DNA of 64,000 nucleotides from Streptomyces pactum (GTDB taxonomy: Bacteria; Actinomycetota; Actinomycetes; Streptomycetales; Streptomycetaceae). The DNA lies in the NCBI RefSeq assembly GCF_002005225.1, contig NZ_CP019724.1:7482001-7546000 (forward strand), written 5' to 3'. A model generated the notes under the pieces. That model did not search any database and was not told where the DNA came from. It saw only the letters and a program-made list of their open reading frames with translations. Positions 60,486-64,000 of the stretch are shown piece by piece (position 1 is the stretch's first letter; every line of letters starts with the position of its first letter). Both the position numbers and the translations under genes were made by a program.

Positions 60486-62863
60486 TCGCCAACGTGGCCG
60501 TTGAGACCACCCCCGAAGTCCCCCTCTGGAACGACCCCGCCCACTCCGTCAGCACCAGGGTGTCCGCACTGATCGACGCGATGACCCCGGAAGAGAAGAT
60601 CGCCCAGTTGTACGGCGTGTGGGTCGGCGCGTCCGACGAGGGCGGCGACGTGGCCCCCCACCAGCACGACATGGAGGAGGCGGTCGACCTCGACACCCTC
60701 CTGCCCACCGGACTGGGCCAACTGACCCGCCCCTTCGGCACCGCGCCCGTCGACCCGGCGCTCGGCGCGCTCTCCCTGCTGCGCACCCAGGCACGCATCG
60801 CCTCGGCCAACCGCTTCGGCATCCCCGCCGTCGCCCACGAGGAGTGCCTGGCGGGCTTCGCCGCCTGGGGCGCGACCGCCTACCCCGTCCCGCTGTCCTG
60901 GGGCGCCACCTTCGACCCGGACCTGGTGCGGGACATGGCCGCCGCCATCGGCCGCGACATGCGGTCCGTCGGCGTCCACCAGGGCCTCGCGCCCGTCCTG
61001 GACGTGGTGCGCGACGCCCGCTGGGGCCGGGTCGAGGAGACCATCGGCGAGGACCCGTACCTCGTCGGCACCATCGGCACCGCCTACGTCCGCGGACTGG
61101 AGGGTGCCGGGATCGTCGCCACCCTCAAGCACTTCGTCGGCTACTCGGCCTCCCGCGCCGGACGCAACCTCGCCCCCTCGCCCATGGGTCCGCGCGAGCG
61201 CGCCGACGTCCTGCTGCCGCCCTTCGAGATGGCGATCCGCGAGGGCGGGGCCCGGTCGGTGATGCACTCCTACACCGACACCGACGGCGTGCCCGCCGCG
61301 GCCGACGAGACCCTGCTGACCGGGCTGCTGCGGGACACGTGGGGCTTCGACGGAACCGTCGTCGCCGACTACTTCGGCATCGCCTTCCTCAGGACGCTGC
61401 ACGGCATCGCCGCCGACTGGGCGGGCGCCGCCGGCGCGGCGCTGCGGGCGGGCGTCGACGTCGAACTGCCCACCGTCAAGACGTTCGGCGCGCCCCTGGT
61501 GGAGGCCGTCGCCGCCGGCCGCGTACCCGAGGCGGTGATCGACCGCGCACTGCGCCGGGTACTCACCCAGAAGGCGGCGCTCGGGCTGCTCGACCCGGAC
61601 TGGAACCCCGTGCCGCCCGCCCTGGACGGCACCGACCTGGACGACCTGGACGCTCTGCGCGGCAGGATCGACCTCGACGGTCCCGGCAACCGCGAGCTGG
61701 CCCGCACGGTCGCCGAGGAAGCGGTCGTGCTGCTGAGCAACGACGGCACCCTGCCGCTGGACCGGCCGCGCCGCATCGCCCTGATCGGGCCCAACGCCGA
61801 CGAGCCCACCGCCGTACTCGGCTGCTACTCATTCCCCCAGCACATCGGCGTGCACCATCCCGAGACCCCGGTCGGCATCGAACTGCCCACCCTGCGGGAC
61901 ACCCTGGCCGCCGAGTTCCCCGACGCCGAGGTCACGGTCGTACGCGGCACGGGCGTCGACGACGGCGATGTCTTCGGCATCCCCGAGGCGGCGCGGGCGG
62001 CCCGGGACGCCGATGTCGTCGTCGCCGTCCTGGGCGACCGCGCCGGACTGTTCGGCCGCGGCACCAGCGGCGAGGGCTGCGACACCGAGTCGCTGGCCCT
62101 GCCCGGCGCGCAGCAGCAGCTCCTCGACGCGCTGCTCGACACCCGCAAGCCGGTGGTGACGGTGCTGCTCACGGGGCGTCCCTACGCTCTCGGACGGGCC
62201 GTGGAGGAGTCCGCCGCGATCGTGCAGTCGTTCTTCCCGGGGGCGGAGGGCACCGCCGCCATCGCCGGGGTGCTCGGCGGACGCGTCAACCCCTCCGGCA
62301 GGCTGCCGGTCAGCGTGCCGCGCGGAGCGGGGGTCCAGCCGGCCACCTACCTCGGAGCGCGGCTCGCGCACGCCAGCGAGGTGTCCAACGTCGACCCGAC
62401 GCCCGCCTTCGGCTTCGGACACGGCCTCACGTACACCACGTTCGCCTGGAGCGACCTCGTGACGCACACCGGGGTAGCGGCGACCGACGGCGAGTTCTCG
62501 CTGGCGTTCACCGTCCGCAACACCGGCGACCGGCACGGCACCGAGGTCGTCCAGCTCTACCTGCACGACCCGGTCGCCTCCGTCGTCCAGCCGGTGCAGC
62601 GCCTCGTCGGCTACACCCGGGTGCCGCTCGCACCCGGCGAGGCGCGTCGGCTACGCGTCACGGTCCCGGCCGACCTCGCCTCCTTCACCGGCCGCGACGG
62701 GCGCCGGGTCGTCGAACCGGGCGACCTGGAGCTGCGGTTCGCCGCGTCCAGCACCGACCCGCGCCTGACGGCCACGGTCACCCTCACCGGCCCGGAACGC
62801 CCCGCCGACCACACGCGGCGCCTGCACGCCGTCTTCGGCCGGGCGGACACCGCCGACGCCTGA
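60482..62863 (+). CDS. GH3 beta-glycosidase (beta-xylosidase/glucosidase, BxlA-like)
   Basis: 793 residues, no signal peptide, so intracellular. GH3 N-domain (VAHEECLAGFAAWGATAYPV, RWGRVEETIGEDPYLVGTIG, TLKHFVGYSASRAGRNLAPS, nucleophile region FDGTVVADYFGIAFL near residue 294), C-domain (AIVQSFFPGAEGTAAIAGVL) and FnIII-like end (VQLYLHDPVASVVQPVQRLV). It would split imported disaccharides. GTG 60482 overlaps the permease stop; GGAGG is unusually close (3 bases). Xylose or glucose specificity cannot be told from sequence alone. Confidence 0.88.
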   Translation: MIANVAVETTPEVPLWNDPAHSVSTRVSALIDAMTPEEKIAQLYGVWVGASDEGGDVAPHQHDMEEAVDLDTLLPTGLGQLTRPFGTAPVDPALGALSLLRTQARIASANRFGIPAVAHEECLAGFAAWGATAYPVPLSWGATFDPDLVRDMAAAIGRDMRSVGVHQGLAPVLDVVRDARWGRVEETIGEDPYLVGTIGTAYVRGLEGAGIVATLKHFVGYSASRAGRNLAPSPMGPRERADVLLPPFEMAIREGGARSVMHSYTDTDGVPAAADETLLTGLLRDTWGFDGTVVADYFGIAFLRTLHGIAADWAGAAGAALRAGVDVELPTVKTFGAPLVEAVAAGRVPEAVIDRALRRVLTQKAALGLLDPDWNPVPPALDGTDLDDLDALRGRIDLDGPGNRELARTVAEEAVVLLSNDGTLPLDRPRRIALIGPNADEPTAVLGCYSFPQHIGVHHPETPVGIELPTLRDTLAAEFPDAEVTVVRGTGVDDGDVFGIPEAARAARDADVVVAVLGDRAGLFGRGTSGEGCDTESLALPGAQQQLLDALLDTRKPVVTVLLTGRPYALGRAVEESAAIVQSFFPGAEGTAAIAGVLGGRVNPSGRLPVSVPRGAGVQPATYLGARLAHASEVSNVDPTPAFGFGHGLTYTTFAWSDLVTHTGVAATDGEFSLAFTVRNTGDRHGTEVVQLYLHDPVASVVQPVQRLVGYTRVPLAPGEARRLRVTVPADLASFTGRDGRRVVEPGDLELRFAASSTDPRLTATVTLTGPERPADHTRRLHAVFGRADTADA

Positions 62864-62876
62864 TCCGCCGGCGACG

Positions 62877-62918
62877 ACGAGCGGTGCTCACGGCAACTCG
62901 CCCGTGAGCACCGCTCGT
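62877..62918. terminator. Terminator of the GH3 operon
   Basis: ACGAGCGGTGCTCACGG, an 8-base loop, then its exact 17-bp complement, 14 bp after the GH3 stop. Confidence 0.8.
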
Positions 62919-62992
62919 TGGGTACGGCGTCTGTGGGGCGGAGCGGGCGGGGCGGGCCGCTCCGGCGCCCCGAGCGCTCGTACGATGGGGGC

Positions 62993-63352
62993 ATGAAGCG
63001 ATGTCCAGCCGGACGCTGCCTCCAGGTCGTCGGTGTGGCACACGGCGCCGTCGGCGCGGTGCTCTACCGAGACGTGCTCGCCGACATGGCGCGCGCGAAC
63101 CCCCTCGGCTCCGTGCCCGACCGGGGCGACCGCGCCACCGCCTTCTGGTTCCTGGCCGCCGCGCCCGCCCTGTGGATGGGCGGCCGGCTGCTGCGGTCCG
63201 CCGAGGAGCACGGGGACATCCCGGCCCAGCGCGCCGCGGGCGTCGTGCTGACCGCCGTGGGGCTGGCGGGCACCGCGGCCGTGCCGAAGGGCGGCTTCCC
63301 CGCCCTGGCGGGGCTCGGCGGCCTCCTGCTGCGCAGGTCCCGGCGCCGCTGA
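62993..63352 (+). CDS. Small membrane protein, 119 aa (DUF6463-like)
   Basis: GVAHGAVGAVLYRDVLADMA, then ATAFWFLAAAPALWMGGRLL and a pair of hydrophobic segments near the C-terminus (AAGVVLTAVGLAGTAAVPKG, FPALAGLGGLLLRRSRRR). Four short membrane helices with an Arg-rich tail. The DUF6463 assignment is from memory and tentative. Function unknown. ATG 62993. Confidence 0.7.
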   Translation: MKRCPAGRCLQVVGVAHGAVGAVLYRDVLADMARANPLGSVPDRGDRATAFWFLAAAPALWMGGRLLRSAEEHGDIPAQRAAGVVLTAVGLAGTAAVPKGGFPALAGLGGLLLRRSRRR

Positions 63353-63559
63353 GCCACAGGGCCGGCGCGGGGAGCTCCTTTCGGCGGACGACGTCTACGG
63401 CGTTCTCGCGCATGGTGCCGGTGAAGGGGGGGCGCAGACGGCGTACTTCGCCGTCACCCAGTGGCCGGGGAACTCCTGCACCCCTCCACTCCCGGGTCTG
63501 CGACCGGAAGCGCACCCGGCACCGCCCGACGCGTTCGCCGGTCGTCCGTCGTGGCGGCG
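63353..63559. other. Convergent intergenic gap
   Basis: About 200 bp between convergent genes. No gene or clear terminator stem is seen. Confidence 0.3.
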
Positions 63560-64000
63560 TCAGCGGCCGCGCAGCACGTCGAGCACCTGGAGCGCCACGT
63601 GCAGTTCGGTGCGCTGATCGCCCGAGTCGAGGTCCCGGCCGAGCAGCCGCTCGATCGTGCGCAGCCGTTGGTAGACGGTCTCCCGGGAGAGACCGCCGAG
63701 GCGGGCGGTGACGGTCTTGTTGCCGGCGGCCTCCAGATATCCGCGCAGGGTGGTCACCAGGTCGGTGCCGTGGCGGGCGTCGTGGTCGAGGAGCGGGCCC
63801 AGCCGCCGTTGTGCGTAGTCCTGGATCCTGGTGTCGTCGCGGAGCGCGAACAGCAGGCGGCGCAGGCCGATGTCGGACCGTTCGTGGAAGGAGCGGTCCG
63901 GCGGGAGGGGCTCACCGGGCCCGGTGGCCTCGGCCACCCGGGCCGCCTCGCGGAACGAGCGGGCGACGTCGGCGAGGTCCGGGGCCGGGGAGCCGACGCT
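63560..64000 (-). CDS. PucR-type helix-turn-helix regulator, C-terminal part (runs off window)
   Basis: The last 146 or so residues of a regulator: IGLRRLLFALRDDTRIQDYA, RLGPLLDHDARHGTDLVTTL, RGYLEAAGNKTVTARLGGLS and RETVYQRLRTIERLLGRDLD. This is the HTH_30 (PucR/CdaR) DNA-binding end with its characteristic DxxxGTDLxxTLxxYL lead-in. The N-terminal sensor is outside the window. It is unrelated in detail to the GAF/PucR protein at 30665. Confidence 0.87.
   Translation of the reverse strand, partial: SVGSPAPDLADVARSFREAARVAEATGPGEPLPPDRSFHERSDIGLRRLLFALRDDTRIQDYAQRRLGPLLDHDARHGTDLVTTLRGYLEAAGNKTVTARLGGLSRETVYQRLRTIERLLGRDLDSGDQRTELHVALQVLDVLRGR

Overview
The window looks like a stretch of a Streptomyces chromosome. 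It is very GC-rich, its genes have strong third-position GC bias, GTG and TTG starts are common, and it carries typical families (DeoR, LacI and ROK regulators, Tat and lipoprotein signals, GH6/GH27/GH3 glycoside hydrolases, a TerD protein, a PucR-type regulator, and IS110, ISL3 and IS5 remnants). I see no rRNA, tRNA or CRISPR array. All functional calls are by reading the sequence; no database search was run.

Layout. 1-1913 is a copper locus: the start of a CopA-type P-type ATPase and a CopZ chaperone, divergent from a secreted His-rich protein, with two CsoR-like palindromes between them. 1981-8533 holds an amino-sugar/tagatose set (DeoR regulator, SIS isomerase, class II aldolase), an rRNA methyltransferase, an AlkB-like protein, a ROK regulator and a VOC protein. 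8540-10330 is poor in genes: a frameshifted TetR remnant, a small SHOCT membrane protein, a 46-bp perfect palindrome and degenerate repeats. 10330-30495 is mostly ordinary core-type sequence: an anti-sigma-like ATPase, a Cds1-like PLP enzyme, a DeoR regulator, a large membrane hydrolase, a beta-helix/AAA fusion, MOSC, a TerD/TerA protein, an HpnB-like glycosyltransferase, a glutamate racemase-like protein, an O-antigen-ligase-like protein, Lnt, Nudix, and a 3-hydroxybutyrate dehydrogenase. The last is followed by a GAF/PucR regulator and faces a metabolite:H+ symporter.

34200-41300 is a plant-polysaccharide region with scars: a truncated tyrosine recombinase, an IS5-type transposase stump, a GH6 cellulase with a canonical CebR box, a LacI regulator, a GH43 gene missing its C-terminal half, and an intact GH27-CBM13 alpha-galactosidase. 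41386-45629 holds an MMPL exporter and a two-component pair. 45800-52180 is a graveyard of ISL3, IS110, aldehyde dehydrogenase and CHAT-domain fragments around a gluconate locus. In that locus the permease (gntP) and regulator (gntR) look intact, but the kinase has lost its P-loop lysine and carries two frameshifts.

52304-56237 holds a ComB-like phosphatase, a phosphoribosyltransferase, and an unusual pair: a HEAT-repeat protein followed by a MerR-HEAT fusion. The pair has a MerR-type operator upstream and three perfect 25-bp tandem repeats at the gene junction. 56248-62863 is a complete LacI / binding protein / two permeases / GH3 operon laid out like the bxl xylobiose system. The window ends in a small membrane protein and a truncated PucR-type regulator.

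The main theme is scavenging of sugars and plant polymers by secreted or lipoprotein-linked systems under local LacI, DeoR, GntR and ROK repressors. Several accessory loci show clear decay.
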